Positions 1 through 9,135 of a DNA stretch of 64,000 nucleotides are shown piece by piece. The DNA is from Pantoea conspicua (GTDB taxonomy: Bacteria > Pseudomonadota > Gammaproteobacteria > Enterobacterales > Enterobacteriaceae). The stretch lies in assembly GCF_002095315.1 (NCBI RefSeq), contig NZ_MLFN01000003.1:62001-126000 (forward strand), in the 5' to 3' direction. Below the pieces are notes generated by a model. It was not told the origin of the DNA. It worked only from the letters and a program-made list of their open reading frames with translations, and did no database searches. Position 1 is the first letter of the stretch. Every line of letters begins with the position of its first letter. A program made the translations under genes and the position numbers.

Positions 1-74
1 GTCGTCATCGTTACCAACGTTACACACTATTTCATTCATTGATGTAGCCGTTAATGCAAAGCTGAAAACCGCTG

Positions 75-83
75 CTATACTTA
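75..83 (+). promoter_or_regulatory. dps promoter -10 element (sigmaS/sigma70 type)
   Basis: CTATACTTA at 75-83 lies about 45 bases before the dps start and fits the extended -10 pattern (CTATACTT) favoured by sigmaS. No good -35 is visible at 17 bp, which is usual for sigmaS promoters. Growth-phase control of dps is known in E. coli; its use here is inferred. Confidence 0.45.
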
Positions 84-127
84 TCCGGTACTTGATTAGG
101 ACAACCATCAAAGAGAGGACTGAAACG

Positions 128-631
128 ATGAGTACCGCTAAATTGGTTAAAACTAAAACTTCCGACCTGATTTATACCCGCAACGATGTGGCAGATGATG
201 ATAAAAAAGCCACCATTGAGGTATTGAACCGTCTGGTTGTCGAGTTTATTGATCTGTCGTTGATCACCAAGCAAGCGCACTGGAACATGCGTGGCGCTAA
301 CTTTATTGGTGTGCATGAAATGCTGGACGGTTTCCGTACCGCAATTACCGATCATCAGGACACCATTGCAGAACGTGTTGTACAGCTGGGCGGCGTTGCG
401 CTGGGTACCGCGCAGGTGGTGAATGATAAAACCCCACTGAAAAGCTACCCGCTTAACATTCACAGCGTGCAGGATCATCTGAAAGCGCTGGCCGATCGTT
501 ACAGCATCGTGGCGAACGACACCCGCAAAGCTATCTCTGAAGTGAAAGATGAAGATACTGCGGATATCTTTACCGCTGCTTCACGTGATCTGGATAAATT
601 CCTGTGGTTTATCGAAGCGAACATTGAATAA
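128..631 (+). CDS. dps: Dps, DNA-binding ferritin-like protein from starved cells
   Basis: Dps forms a dodecamer in the cytoplasm that oxidises Fe(II) with peroxide, stores the iron and binds DNA in stationary phase. The 167-residue product carries the ferroxidase-centre residues at the same positions as E. coli Dps: His51, His63, Asp67, Asp78 and Glu82. The Lys-rich N-terminal tail needed for DNA binding is present. The ATG at 128 was chosen because an AGAGAGGA ribosome site lies 9-16 bases upstream; the reading frame extends 12 codons further but matches nothing known. The gene is monocistronic, with a hairpin terminator just after it, and is followed by glnHPQ as in E. coli. Confidence 0.97.
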   Translation: MSTAKLVKTKTSDLIYTRNDVADDDKKATIEVLNRLVVEFIDLSLITKQAHWNMRGANFIGVHEMLDGFRTAITDHQDTIAERVVQLGGVALGTAQVVNDKTPLKSYPLNIHSVQDHLKALADRYSIVANDTRKAISEVKDEDTADIFTAASRDLDKFLWFIEANIE

Positions 632-661
632 TATCCATTGATTCATCAATGAGACAAAACT

Positions 662-683
662 GGCGGGGAGACCCGCCTTTTTT
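662..683 (+). terminator. dps rho-independent terminator
   Basis: GGCGGG (662-667), loop GAGA and CCCGCC (672-677) form a hairpin followed directly by six T residues (678-683). It closes the dps transcript. Confidence 0.9.
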
Positions 684-789
684 ACGTCTGCCTTATCGTA
701 ATTTTATGACCCTGTTAACAGTTCTCCCTTCCTTCGCTTCACAGCTTTAACATCTGAGGCACACTACCGGTTGCACCAAAACAGCAACT

Positions 790-819
790 TGCACCAATCT
801 GGATCACCAGACTGGTGCA
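790..819 (+). promoter_or_regulatory. Tandem NtrC (GlnG) binding sites upstream of glnH
   Basis: The NtrC consensus is TGCACC-N5-GGTGCA. Two overlapping matches lie here: TGCACC-N5-GGATCA (790-806) and ATCACC-N5-GGTGCA (803-819). The second contains the perfect dyad CACCAG-A-CTGGTG. A further half site, TGCACC, lies about 18 bases upstream. The sites are centred roughly 100-115 bases before the start predicted from the sigma54 promoter at 891-906, the usual enhancer distance. This predicts glnHPQ induction under nitrogen limitation. Confidence 0.75.
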
Positions 820-890
820 TAGGCAGATATTACTGCAAAATCGAGTCAGCTGGGTTATTTAACCTACTGATTTGGTGTATTTTGCAAAGT

Positions 891-906
891 TGGCATAATT
901 CTTTCA
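891..906 (+). promoter_or_regulatory. glnH sigma54 (RpoN) promoter
   Basis: TGGCAT (891-896), five bases, TTTCA (902-906) has exact -24/-12 spacing against TGGCAC-N5-TTGCA. The -24 element is strong. The -12 element has TC instead of GC, so the promoter may be weak. It sits 54 bases before the glnH start and downstream of the NtrC sites. Confidence 0.7.
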
Positions 907-959
907 TATGACAAGCCGCAAACACAGGCCCTGCCGCCTGGTAGTAATAAGGAAAAATG

Positions 960-1706
960 ATGAAGTCACTGTTAAAAGTTTCTGTGGCCGCGCTGGCGCT
1001 GGCCTTCTCCCTCTCTTCCACTGCAGCAGAAAAGAAACTGGTGGTCGCCACTGACACCGCCTTCGTGCCCTTTGAGTTCAAACAGGGCGACAAATATGTC
1101 GGCTTCGACGTTGATCTGTGGGATGCGATCGCTAAGCAACTGAAACTCGATTACACCCTCAAGCCAATGGATTTCAGCGGCATTATTCCGGCACTGCAGA
1201 CCCGCAACGTCGATCTGGCGCTGGCGGGGATTACCATTACCGAAGAACGTAAAAAGGCTATCGAGTTTTCTGATGGCTACTATAAAAGCGGCTTGCTGGT
1301 GATGGTGCGTAATAATGAAAACGACATCAAAGGCATCAGCGATCTGACCGGCAAGGTGGTGGCAGTGAAGAGCGGCACCGGCTCGGTGGATTACGCGAAA
1401 GCCAACATCAAAACTAAAGATCTGCGTCAGTTCCCGAACATCGACAACGCCTACATGGAACTCGGCACCAACCGTGCTGACGCGGTCCTGCACGATACAC
1501 CAAACATCCTTTACTTCATCAATACCGCCGGTAAAGGCCGCTTTAAAGCAGTCGGCGAATCGATTGAAGCGCAGCAGTACGGCATCGCCTTCCCGAAAGG
1601 CAGCGACGATTTACGTGAAAAAGTAAACGGCGCACTGAAAACCATTAAAGAGAACGGCACTTACAATCAGCTGTATAAAAAATGGTTCGGTACCGAACCT
1701 AAATAA
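960..1706 (+). CDS. glnH: GlnH, periplasmic glutamine-binding protein
   Basis: Binds L-glutamine in the periplasm and delivers it to the GlnPQ transporter. The 248-residue product is nearly identical in layout to E. coli GlnH: a signal peptide of about 22 residues ending near SSTAAA, then a family 3 solute-binding domain that ends in the family tail KKWFGTEPK. Two ATGs are adjacent (957 and 960). The second is preferred because AAGGA at 949-953 is 6 bases from it and only 3 from the first, and because E. coli starts there. The gene leads the glnHPQ operon behind NtrC and sigma54 sites. Confidence 0.97.
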   Translation: MKSLLKVSVAALALAFSLSSTAAEKKLVVATDTAFVPFEFKQGDKYVGFDVDLWDAIAKQLKLDYTLKPMDFSGIIPALQTRNVDLALAGITITEERKKAIEFSDGYYKSGLLVMVRNNENDIKGISDLTGKVVAVKSGTGSVDYAKANIKTKDLRQFPNIDNAYMELGTNRADAVLHDTPNILYFINTAGKGRFKAVGESIEAQQYGIAFPKGSDDLREKVNGALKTIKENGTYNQLYKKWFGTEPK

Positions 1707-1730
1707 CAATTTGCAGCGGTTTTAATTTTC

Positions 1731-1753
1731 AGCAGGGAAACGTTTTCCCTGCT
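1731..1753 (+). terminator. Intercistronic hairpin between glnH and glnP
   Basis: AGCAGGGAAA (1731-1740), a three-base loop and TTTCCCTGCT (1744-1753) form a perfect 10-bp stem without a full T run. Likely role: partial terminator or 3' mRNA stabiliser that keeps the binding protein more abundant than the membrane subunits. Confidence 0.6.
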
Positions 1754-1784
1754 TATTTCCTCGCAACATATCTGGAGTCACACC

Positions 1785-2444
1785 ATGGAGTTTGACTGGA
1801 GCGTCATCTGGCCCGCCATGCCGGCGCTGCTCGAAGGCGCGAAGATGACCTTAATCATCTCAATTATCGGTCTGGTGGGGGGATTAATTATCGGTCTCGT
1901 CGCCGGTTTCGCCCGCGCTTACGGCGGCTGGATCACCAACAACATTGCGCTGGTGTTTATTGAAATCATCCGCGGCACCCCGATTGTGGTGCAGGTGATG
2001 TTCATCTATTTCGCCCTGCCGATGGCCTTCCCCGACCTGCGTATCGACCCGTTCAGCGCGGCTGTGGTCACCATTATGATTAACTCCGGTGCCTACATTG
2101 CGGAGATTACCCGTGGTGCCGTGCTGTCGATCAATAAAGGCTTTCGTGAAGCGGGCCTGGCGCTCGGCCTGTCGAGCCGCGAAACCCTGCGCTATGTGAT
2201 TATGCCACTGGCGCTGCGCCGCATGTTGCCACCGCTGGGTAACCAGTGGATTGTCAGCATCAAAGATACCTCGCTGTTTATCGTTATCGGTGTCGCTGAA
2301 CTGACGCGTCAGGGTCAGGAGATTATCGCCGGTAACTTCCGCGCACTGGAGATCTGGAGCGCCGTCGCGATCATTTATCTGGTGATTACCCTGGTGTTGA
2401 GCTTTGTGCTGCGCCGTGTAGAGAAAAGGGTGAAAATCCTGTGA
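1785..2444 (+). CDS. glnP: GlnP, glutamine ABC transporter permease
   Basis: Inner-membrane permease of the high-affinity glutamine importer, 219 residues as in E. coli. Several hydrophobic helices are visible. The EAA loop ([20 protein letters not shown] region, about residues 126-145), which docks the ATPase, is intact. The ATG follows a CTGGAG ribosome site. Its stop overlaps the GTG start of glnQ by 4 bases, a sign of translational coupling. It follows glnH after an intercistronic hairpin. Confidence 0.96.
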   Translation: MEFDWSVIWPAMPALLEGAKMTLIISIIGLVGGLIIGLVAGFARAYGGWITNNIALVFIEIIRGTPIVVQVMFIYFALPMAFPDLRIDPFSAAVVTIMINSGAYIAEITRGAVLSINKGFREAGLALGLSSRETLRYVIMPLALRRMLPPLGNQWIVSIKDTSLFIVIGVAELTRQGQEIIAGNFRALEIWSAVAIIYLVITLVLSFVLRRVEKRVKIL

Positions 2445-3163
2445 TTGAATTTAAAGATGTCTCGAAGCATTTTGGTCAGACCCAGGTGCTGCATAACATT
2501 GACCTGAAGATTAATCAGGGCGAGGTGGTGGTGATTATCGGGCCGTCCGGCTCCGGTAAATCGACTCTGCTGCGCTGCATTAACAAACTGGAAGAGATCA
2601 CCAGCGGCGAATTGATCGTCGATGGCCTGCGGGTTAACGATCCGAAAGTGGATGACCGCCTGATACGTCAGGAAGCGGGTATGGTGTTCCAGCAGTTTCA
2701 CCTGTTCCCACAGATGAGCGCGCTGGATAACGTCGCCTTTGGTCCTATCCGGGTACGCGGCGCCAGCAAAGAGGCGGCACGTCAGCTGGCAAAAGATCTG
2801 CTTGGCAAAGTGGGGCTGGCAGAACGCGCCCATCACTTCCCGTCTGAGCTTTCCGGCGGTCAGCAGCAGCGGGTGGCGATTGCCCGTGCGCTGGCGGTGA
2901 AACCCAAAATGATGCTGTTCGATGAGCCGACCTCGGCGCTGGACCCGGAACTGCGTCACGAAGTGCTGAAAGTGATGCAGGACCTGGCGGAAGAAGGCAT
3001 GACGATGGTAATCGTGACCCACGAAGTGGGCTTCGCGAAGAAAGTCGCATCGCGTCTGATCTTTATCGACAAAGGCCGCATCGCCGAAGATGGCGATCCG
3101 GACAGCCTGATCAGCAATCCTCCCAGCGACCGTCTGCGCGAATTCCTGCAGCACGTCTCGTGA
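2441..3163 (+). CDS. glnQ: GlnQ, glutamine ABC transporter ATPase
   Basis: Cytoplasmic ATPase that powers glutamine import with GlnP. The 240-residue protein has Walker [10 protein letters not shown] (about 33-41), signature LSGGQQQR (about 137-144), Walker [12 protein letters not shown] and the switch His in VIVTHEVGF. The start is GTG at 2441, overlapping the glnP stop (GTGA). A strong terminator follows, so the operon is glnHPQ. Confidence 0.96.
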   Translation: MIEFKDVSKHFGQTQVLHNIDLKINQGEVVVIIGPSGSGKSTLLRCINKLEEITSGELIVDGLRVNDPKVDDRLIRQEAGMVFQQFHLFPQMSALDNVAFGPIRVRGASKEAARQLAKDLLGKVGLAERAHHFPSELSGGQQQRVAIARALAVKPKMMLFDEPTSALDPELRHEVLKVMQDLAEEGMTMVIVTHEVGFAKKVASRLIFIDKGRIAEDGDPDSLISNPPSDRLREFLQHVS

Positions 3164-3169
3164 TCGTGG

Positions 3170-3196
3170 GCGGGCCGCGCTGCCGGCCCGCTTTTT
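3170..3196 (+). terminator. glnHPQ operon terminator
   Basis: GCGGGCCG (3170-3177) pairs with CGGCCCGC (3184-3191) around a six-base loop, followed by TTTTT (3192-3196). Confidence 0.88.
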
Positions 3197-3444
3197 CTGC
3201 CTGACCCGCCTTGCCGCAACAGATAAATTTTCCACAACCACGTTAATATCAACCACCTGACTCTACTTCTTCTCGTGTAAAGCACGCGCCGCGCTAAGGA
3301 GAAAGCGATGCCGTAGCCTGCCCACCCCGTCCTCTGTTGCAGCGCGAACTCCTCTCCTTTCTGAGGATGTTTAGTCTGTCGTTCAGCCGATACTCCAGCT
3401 TCAGGCGGTAAACTTTCCATGCAGCCGTTGCCGCACAGTAAACC
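3197..3444. other. Non-coding stretch between glnQ terminator and ybiO remnant
   Basis: About 250 bases with no supportable gene, promoter or repeat. A good ribosome site (AAGGAGA near 3297) precedes an ATG at 3308 that meets a stop after two codons. This suggests decayed sequence flanking the ybiO remnant. Confidence 0.4.
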
Positions 3445-3804
3445 CGCAAAGGATCAGGTGATAGCGTCAGTTATCCTGATCAGATGAGCAGAAGCCGCCT
3501 ATGCAGCGCTGGCGAATATCCCTGAAGATAAACAGTCATGGCAGGTGCTGATTGCGCAGCAACGCTGCCTTACCCTCTGCCAGCGTTGCTGCCGCCTGAT
3601 ACGGAACAGGAGGATAAAACGGTATTGCCGGGACTCACCGACGTCACCCGTGAGTTCGGCGGTGTGGTCGCCTCGTCCTTTATCCGGTTTCATAGCAACA
3701 TTGTCAAAGCGCCGCATAAGCTCTTTAATCGGGACACCTTTATCAACGCGCTGAACCCTGTTGCTGCTCTGCCACTGGCGATGCTCGCGCTTTACTGGCT
3801 TTGA
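3445..3804 (+). pseudogene. ybiO: Remnant of ybiO (mscM), moderate-conductance mechanosensitive channel
   Basis: Only a stretch matching roughly residues 45-165 of E. coli YbiO (741 aa, MscS family) survives. In one frame (from about 3488) AAYAALANIPEDKQSW resembles E. coli AAYGALADVL. After a frame change near 3550, the other frame reads PPDTEQEDKTVL, then SFIRFHSNIVKAPHKLFNRDTF and LAMLALYW. These parallel E. coli PPTLVEEQTVL, the RNITGSPHKPFNPQTF region and LAVLVFGFYW. A TGA at 3485 and the frame changes disrupt it. The signal peptide and the whole channel domain are gone. In E. coli ybiO lies exactly between rlmF and glnQ, so position and sequence agree. Similarity is judged from memory of the E. 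coli protein. Confidence 0.75.
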
Positions 3805-3860
3805 CGTCGAATGTTTAATTCGATTTATCACCGGGTGAGCATTGGGGGCGACATAAGTTA

Positions 3861-3884
3861 AGGGCGGGCCATCCGGCCCGCCCT
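3861..3884 (-). terminator. rlmF terminator hairpin
   Basis: AGGGCGGGCC (3861-3870) and GGCCCGCCCT (3875-3884) form a perfect 10-bp stem with a four-base loop, 5 bases beyond the rlmF stop. The T run on the minus strand is weak. Confidence 0.7.
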
Positions 3885-3889
3885 GAGGA

Positions 3890-4813
3890 TTAACGGCTGA
3901 GTAATTTCGTGCGCTGAGCGGCGGGCATAAAACTCCACGCCAGGAAGCGACTCTGTTTCTGCCCCTGCGCCATATTCACCACCCGGACCTCCGCGACATC
4001 GAGCGCCTTCAGCTGTTTTTCCAGCGTGGCTAAATTCTCTTTACGCGACACCAGCGAGGTAAACCAGATCACCTGGCGGCCCAGTGCCACGCTTTCACCA
4101 ATCATCTTACCGACAAACGCTTTTTCGCCGCCGACGCACCACAGCTCATTATGCTGACCACCGAAGTTAAGCGGCGCGCTTTTATCGAGTCCCAGATTGC
4201 GCACTTTACGCTGCGATCCCGCTGCCGCCTCCTCTGCCGAAGCGTGGAATGGCGGATTACACATTACCGCGTGGAAAAATTCGTTTTTACTTACCACGCC
4301 TGACAGCACCGCATCACTGTTTTTCTGCCGGCGCAGGCGGATCTGGCGCGCCAGGCCGGGATTAGCCGCGACAATCCGGTTAGCGGCTTTGATTGCCGTC
4401 TCATCAATTTCGGTGCCGGTGAAGCGCCAGCCGTACTCCGCCGCGCCAATCAGCGGATAGATGCAGTTCGCGCCACAGCCAATATCCAGCACGTCAACCG
4501 TCGGAATGACTCCGTGGTTATCCAGCGCCAGCAGATCGGCCAGATAGTGCAGATAATCGGCGCGGCCCGGCACCGGCGGGCAAAGCGAACCCGGTGCCAG
4601 CTGCCAGTCGATGCCGTAAAACAGTTTAATCAGCGCCTGATTGAGTAACATCACCGCGTCCGGGTCGGCAAAATCGATCGACTGCACACCATAGCCGTTG
4701 GGCCGCACTTTGGCCGCCAGCGGCGGATGTGCAGCGGTTAACGCGGCAAAATCGTATTCGCCCTGGTGGCGATTACGGGCGTGGAAAGGCGACGAGCTGG
4801 CTGACTTTTTCAT
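3890..4813 (-). CDS. rlmF: RlmF, 23S rRNA (adenine-1618-N6)-methyltransferase
   Basis: SAM-dependent enzyme that methylates N6 of A1618 in 23S rRNA (formerly YbiN). The 307-residue product carries the SAM site DIGCGANCIYPL and the catalytic NPPF motif of N6-adenine methyltransferases, in line with E. coli RlmF. The ATG at 4813 was chosen because GAGAGAA lies just upstream; a TTG four codons earlier is possible but lacks a ribosome site. Its place next to glnQ follows E. coli, except that ybiO in between has decayed. Confidence 0.93.
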   Translation of the reverse strand: MKKSASSSPFHARNRHQGEYDFAALTAAHPPLAAKVRPNGYGVQSIDFADPDAVMLLNQALIKLFYGIDWQLAPGSLCPPVPGRADYLHYLADLLALDNHGVIPTVDVLDIGCGANCIYPLIGAAEYGWRFTGTEIDETAIKAANRIVAANPGLARQIRLRRQKNSDAVLSGVVSKNEFFHAVMCNPPFHASAEEAAAGSQRKVRNLGLDKSAPLNFGGQHNELWCVGGEKAFVGKMIGESVALGRQVIWFTSLVSRKENLATLEKQLKALDVAEVRVVNMAQGQKQSRFLAWSFMPAAQRTKLLSR

Positions 4814-4954
4814 ACGTTCTCTCAATTATTCAGGCGCGCGTACAATACGCTGTAGGCGGCGGAAAATAAACCCGCACAATCCGCTTACGCAATTGGGGTG
4901 TCAACAGACGATGCTGTCGGGCTAAGATGGATAAAATTCCCCACCGGAGAGGTT

Positions 4955-5587
4955 ATGACGCATAAACGCTATTCCTATCAACCGCGTGCCGGCCACGGTC
5001 TGCCCCACGATCCCCTGAACGCCATTATCGGCCCGCGTCCGATTGGCTGGATCAGTTCTATCAGCACCAGTGGTCAGCGCAATCTGGCGCCTTACAGTTT
5101 TTTTAACTGCTTTAACTACCATCCGCCGATCATCGGTTTCGCCAGCAGCGGCTGGAAAGACAGCGTGCAGAATATCGCTGACACCAAAGAGTTTGTCTGG
5201 AACCTGGCAACACGACCACTGGCTGAAGCGATGAATGAGAGCTCGGCGTCACTGCCCGCCGATCAGGATGAGTTTGCCTATGCCGGACTGACGCCGTTAC
5301 CCGCCTCGCAGGTCAAAGCCAGCCTGGTCAGCGAAAGCCCGGTTAACTTTGAGTGTCGGCTGACCCAGCTGATCCAGTTACAGGATGCGCAGGGAAAGCC
5401 GATAGAGAGCTGGCTGGTGCTGGGCGAAGCGGTGGCGATCCACATCAGTGAAACGTTGCTGGAAGCGGGTATTTATCAGACCGCCAAAGCCGAGCCGATT
5501 CTGCGCGCCGGTGGACCCAGCGCCTACTACGGCATCAGCGAAGCGCAACGCTTCGATTTAGTCCGCCCCGACGCGCGCCGCAGCTAA
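4955..5587 (+). CDS. Flavin reductase family protein (FMN-binding split barrel)
   Basis: A 210-residue protein of the flavin-reductase-like family (DIM6/NtaB type), which binds FMN and often supplies reduced flavin or acts as a flavin oxidoreductase. The family pattern is clear: PRPIGWISS near residue 29, LAPYSFFNCF near 45, then GWKDSVQNI and FVWNLAT. The start at 4955 follows GGAGAGG at the right distance; the frame extends 19 codons upstream without support. The substrate cannot be told from sequence. It stands alone between rlmF and the hut cluster and has its own terminator. Confidence 0.8.
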   Translation: MTHKRYSYQPRAGHGLPHDPLNAIIGPRPIGWISSISTSGQRNLAPYSFFNCFNYHPPIIGFASSGWKDSVQNIADTKEFVWNLATRPLAEAMNESSASLPADQDEFAYAGLTPLPASQVKASLVSESPVNFECRLTQLIQLQDAQGKPIESWLVLGEAVAIHISETLLEAGIYQTAKAEPILRAGGPSAYYGISEAQRFDLVRPDARRS

Positions 5588-5590
5588 GGG

Positions 5591-5619
5591 TTAAAGCGCA
5601 TCAGCCCGATGCGCTTTAA
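5591..5619 (+). terminator. Hairpin terminator after the flavin reductase gene
   Basis: TTAAAGCGCATC (5591-5602) and GATGCGCTTTAA (5608-5619) form a perfect 12-bp stem with a five-base loop just past the stop codon. Confidence 0.75.
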
Positions 5620-5695
5620 TTCCGCTTAGCGCTAGCGTAGCACCTGCCGCGCCACTTATCCCCTCCCCGCTATTGCCCGCTCAATGTGGCCCGAG

Positions 5696-6484
5696 TCAGA
5701 CACTGGCCTGCATTAGCATCCGCTGAATCAGCGCTTTGAGCAGTTTCTGCAGCTGGCTGGCGCGTGTCTGCTGCCAGGCGTAAGGCGGCGTCTCATCCAT
5801 GTAATTAAGCTGCGCCAGCTCCAGCTGTACCGCCTGAATCTGCTGCTGCGGCTGGCCGTAGGCACGGGTGATGTAGCCGCCTTTGAAACGTCCATTTACC
5901 ACCCAGCAGTATTCACTCTGCGCGGCACACACGTCCTGAATGGCTGCAATCAGCGTCGGGCTGCAACTGGCGCCGTCATTGGTGCCGATGTTGAGATCGG
6001 GCAGACGCCCTTCAAACAGACGCGGAATCTGACTGGCAATGGAGTGCGCATCAAACAGCAGCGCGTAACCGTACTGCGCTTTCAGGCGTGCCAGCTCCTG
6101 CTGGATCTGCTGGTGATAGGGATGCCAGATCTGGTCAATGTAACCCTGACGCTGGCTCGCATCCGGCGTTTTTCCTGGCGCAAAGGTGGGGGTGCCGTCA
6201 AACAGCGTCTCCGGAAACAGGCCGGTAGTGGCGGTGCTGTAGAGCGGCTGGTTATCCGGCGGCCGGTTGAGATCAATCACATAACGGGAATAGTGACCAA
6301 TCAGCACGCTGGCCCCCAGATCATGGACAAAATCGTACAGCAGCGGAATGTGCCAGTCGGTGTCCGGCAGGCCGCGCGCGGCCTCGCTCAGCCCGGCTTC
6401 AACCTCCGGCGTCAGCTGGGTACCGGCGTGCGGGATGCTGACCAGCAGCGGCAGCGTGCCCTGAGTAAAATGAAAAGCATTCAT
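5696..6484 (-). CDS. hutG: HutG, N-formylglutamate deformylase
   Basis: Last step of the five-step histidine pathway: N-formyl-L-glutamate to glutamate and formate. The 262-residue protein belongs to the N-formylglutamate amidohydrolase family, seen in the N-terminal [13 protein letters not shown], the DTDWH segment, [13 protein letters not shown] and LLFDAHSI. This is not the arginase-like formiminoglutamase that Klebsiella and Salmonella call HutG. Its ATG overlaps the hutI stop by 4 bases (ATGA), so the two are co-translated from the hutI promoter. Presence of hutF in the same cluster supports this assignment. Confidence 0.93.
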   Translation of the reverse strand: MNAFHFTQGTLPLLVSIPHAGTQLTPEVEAGLSEAARGLPDTDWHIPLLYDFVHDLGASVLIGHYSRYVIDLNRPPDNQPLYSTATTGLFPETLFDGTPTFAPGKTPDASQRQGYIDQIWHPYHQQIQQELARLKAQYGYALLFDAHSIASQIPRLFEGRLPDLNIGTNDGASCSPTLIAAIQDVCAAQSEYCWVVNGRFKGGYITRAYGQPQQQIQAVQLELAQLNYMDETPPYAWQQTRASQLQKLLKALIQRMLMQASV

Positions 6485-7698
6485 CGGCGTTCTCCACGAT
6501 AGATGACGGTACAGGGCAACTCGCCCCCCAGCCAGTAAACCAGTTCCGCCGGACGAGCCAGCGGCCAGTGGACAAAGTTCGCCACTTTTCCCGCTTCAAG
6601 CGAGCCGTGACTGTCGGCTAACCCCAGCGCCTGAGCGCCATACAGTGTGACCCCGGCCAGCGCTTCTTCCGGCGTCATGCCAAACAGCGTGCAGCCCATG
6701 TTCAGCATCAGCCGTAACGACAGAGCGGGTGAAGTGCCGGGATTGGCGTCACTGGCCAGTGCCATCGGCACACCGTAGCGACGAAACAGCGCCACTGGCG
6801 GACGCTGGGTTTCACGCAGCAGATAAAACGCACCGGGCAGCAAAACGGCGACCGTGCCGTGCTGCGCCATCGCCTGTGCATCTGCTTCGGTCGCATATTC
6901 AAGATGATCGGCCGACAAGGCACCAAAGCCAGCCGCCAGCGACGCCCCACCCAGCGATGAAAGCTGCTCGGCATGCAGTTTCACCGGCAGTCCCAGCGCT
7001 TTCGCGCCTTCAAATACCCGCGTCACCTGCTGCGGTGAAAACGCCAGATGCTCACAAAAGGCATCGACCGCATCGGCCAGTCCCGCTGCTTTCACCGCAG
7101 GCAACAGGCGCTGGCAGATGATATCAATCCAGCCCTCCGGATGATGTTTAAACTCCGGCGGAAACGCATGGGCGGCCAGACAGGTTGCCTGCACGTCAGC
7201 GGCCACGCTGGCACCCAGCCGGCGAATCGCCCGCAGCATCCGCAGTTCGCTCTCTTCATCCAGCCCGTAGCCGGACTTGATCTCAACGGTGGTGACGCCT
7301 TCCGCCAGCAGGCGATCAAGCCGCCAGCGCGCCGAGGCCACCAGTTGATCTTCGGTGGCGTTGCGGGTGGCGCGCACGGTAGAGAGGATCCCACCGCCCT
7401 GAGCCGCAATTTCCGCATAACTGACACCATTCAGGCGTTGCTCGAACTCCTGGCTGCGATCGCCGCCAAACACCAGATGAGTATGACAATCCACCAGCCC
7501 AGGCGTAATGATGCCGCCTGGCAGCCGGTGGTGCTGATCGGCGATAAAGGTGGGCATTTCCGCCGCAGGGCCGACCCACACCAGCCTGCCCGCCCTGACG
7601 ACCAGCGCGCCCTGCGGGATCAGATGGTACTTTCCGTCACGCATGGTGACCAGATCGGCCCCGGTCCACACACTCTCTACGCGCATATCCTCTGCCAT
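6481..7698 (-). CDS. hutI: HutI, imidazolonepropionase
   Basis: Hydrolyses 4-imidazolone-5-propanoate to N-formimino-L-glutamate, the third step of histidine degradation. The 405-residue product is a metal-dependent amidohydrolase with the binding pair His72-x-His74 in [10 protein letters not shown], and conserved [10 protein letters not shown] and [10 protein letters not shown] segments. The ATG at 7698 gives the family length and follows GAGGCA; the frame opens 21 codons upstream but that part covers the operator region. It is first in hutIG and divergent from hutFD. A HutC operator lies about 50 bases upstream. Confidence 0.95.
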   Translation of the reverse strand: MAEDMRVESVWTGADLVTMRDGKYHLIPQGALVVRAGRLVWVGPAAEMPTFIADQHHRLPGGIITPGLVDCHTHLVFGGDRSQEFEQRLNGVSYAEIAAQGGGILSTVRATRNATEDQLVASARWRLDRLLAEGVTTVEIKSGYGLDEESELRMLRAIRRLGASVAADVQATCLAAHAFPPEFKHHPEGWIDIICQRLLPAVKAAGLADAVDAFCEHLAFSPQQVTRVFEGAKALGLPVKLHAEQLSSLGGASLAAGFGALSADHLEYATEADAQAMAQHGTVAVLLPGAFYLLRETQRPPVALFRRYGVPMALASDANPGTSPALSLRLMLNMGCTLFGMTPEEALAGVTLYGAQALGLADSHGSLEAGKVANFVHWPLARPAELVYWLGGELPCTVIYRGERR

Positions 7699-7740
7699 CG
7701 CTGCCTCATGCCTCCGCCGTTTACACTGTGCGTCAAAGTA

Positions 7741-7756
7741 TGTATATGTATATACA
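7741..7756. promoter_or_regulatory. HutC operator between hutI and hutF
   Basis: TGTATATACA at 7747-7756 is a perfect palindrome and the core HutC operator known from Pseudomonas and enterics. It is preceded by TGTATA at 7741-7746, giving a second overlapping dyad. It sits in the 81-base divergent promoter region and can control both hutIG and hutFD. Confidence 0.8.
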
Positions 7757-7779
7757 ACCACATCCGTTGAGGATCAACC

Positions 7780-9135
7780 ATGGCGACTTTTTTTGCCCCG
7801 CGCGCAATGCTGGCTGAAGGCTGGCGACAACAGGTTCGGATCTCGGTCAATCCGGCCGGTTTTATCGACGCAGTGACCCCCGACAGCCACGACGCCGGAG
7901 CGATCCGGCTGAATGGCGAGGTGATCCCGGCGATCGCTAATCTTCACTCACATGCCTTTCAGCGCGCCATGGCGGGCTTAGCCGAAGTGGCTGGCGATCC
8001 GCAGGACAGTTTCTGGACCTGGCGCGACCTGATGTACCGGATGGTGCAGCGCCTGACGCCGGACCAGGTGGGAGACATCGCTGCCCTGCTCTACATTGAG
8101 ATGCTGAAAGGCGGGTACAGCCAGGTGGCAGAATTTCACTATCTGCATCATGATCCTGACGGCATGCCCTACCCTGACGACGCGATGCTGCAACAGCTGA
8201 TCCGTGCGGCCGGGGTGGCCGGAATCGGTCAGACCCTGCTGCCGGTACTCTACAGCTACAGCGGTTTTGACGCGCAGCCGCCTGTGGCCGGACAGAAACG
8301 TTTTATTCAGCAAACCGAGTGTTATCTGCAGCAGCAGTCGCGGTTGCATGAGCTGCAACGAAACCGGCCGCTGCTGAATGCCGGTCTCTGCTTTCATTCG
8401 CTGCGCGCAGTGAGTGAAAGCCAGATGCAACAGGTGCTGGCGGCCAGTGACCCGGCACTGCCGGTACATATTCACGTTGCTGAACAGCAAAAAGAGGTCA
8501 ATGACTCGCTGGCGTGGAGCGGAGAGCGTCCGGTGTCGTGGCTGCTGAACCGCTTTGCGGTGGATGCCCGCTGGTGCCTGATTCACGCCACCCATCTGGA
8601 TGAGAGCGAACTGTCACGTCTCGCCGCCAGCGGCGCGGTGGCGGGATTATGTCCGACCACCGAAGCCAATCTCGGTGATGGCATCTTTCCGGCGGTGGAA
8701 TATATCGCCCAGGGCGGACGCTGGGGGATTGGCTCGGACAGCCACGTTTCGCTGAGTATCAACGAAGAGTTACGCTGGCTGGAATATGCCCAGCGGTTGC
8801 GCGACCAGCGCCGCAATCGCATCACCCTGCCGGACCAGACCTCGGTCGGCGATCTGCTGTGGCAGCAGGCAGCGGCAGGCGGCGCTCAGGCGTGCGGTAT
8901 TCAACAGGGTTCGCTGGCGGTGGGACAGCGGGCCGACTGGCTGGTGCTGCGCGACGAGGCGTGGCTCGGCAGTGTGGATCATCGTTCGGTGCTGAATCGC
9001 TGGCTGTTTGCCGGCCAGCGCGATCAGATCCGTGACGTCTATGTTGCCGGCAAAGCGGTCATCCAGGAGGGCTATCATCCGGCGCAGGAAGCCTCTGCTG
9101 CCCGGTTCAGTCAGGCGATGGCGGCACTCCGATGA
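7780..9135 (+). CDS. hutF: HutF, formimidoylglutamate deiminase
   Basis: Deiminates N-formimino-L-glutamate to N-formyl-L-glutamate and ammonia, the step that diverts the pathway to the HutG deformylase. The 451-residue amidohydrolase has the metal pair His56-x-His58 in LHSHAFQRAMAGLAE, then HIHVAEQ, the LIHATHL segment and GSDSHVS. These fit the HutF family rather than the cytosine deaminase or guanine deaminase relatives. It follows TGAGGATC at a good distance. Its stop overlaps the hutD start by 4 bases. Enteric hut operons of Klebsiella type lack this gene. Confidence 0.93.
   Translation: MATFFAPRAMLAEGWRQQVRISVNPAGFIDAVTPDSHDAGAIRLNGEVIPAIANLHSHAFQRAMAGLAEVAGDPQDSFWTWRDLMYRMVQRLTPDQVGDIAALLYIEMLKGGYSQVAEFHYLHHDPDGMPYPDDAMLQQLIRAAGVAGIGQTLLPVLYSYSGFDAQPPVAGQKRFIQQTECYLQQQSRLHELQRNRPLLNAGLCFHSLRAVSESQMQQVLAASDPALPVHIHVAEQQKEVNDSLAWSGERPVSWLLNRFAVDARWCLIHATHLDESELSRLAASGAVAGLCPTTEANLGDGIFPAVEYIAQGGRWGIGSDSHVSLSINEELRWLEYAQRLRDQRRNRITLPDQTSVGDLLWQQAAAGGAQACGIQQGSLAVGQRADWLVLRDEAWLGSVDHRSVLNRWLFAGQRDQIRDVYVAGKAVIQEGYHPAQEASAARFSQAMAALR

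Noticed and set aside
2375-3256. 293-residue minus-strand frame over glnQ
   Set aside because: Shadow of glnQ with no recognisable domain.
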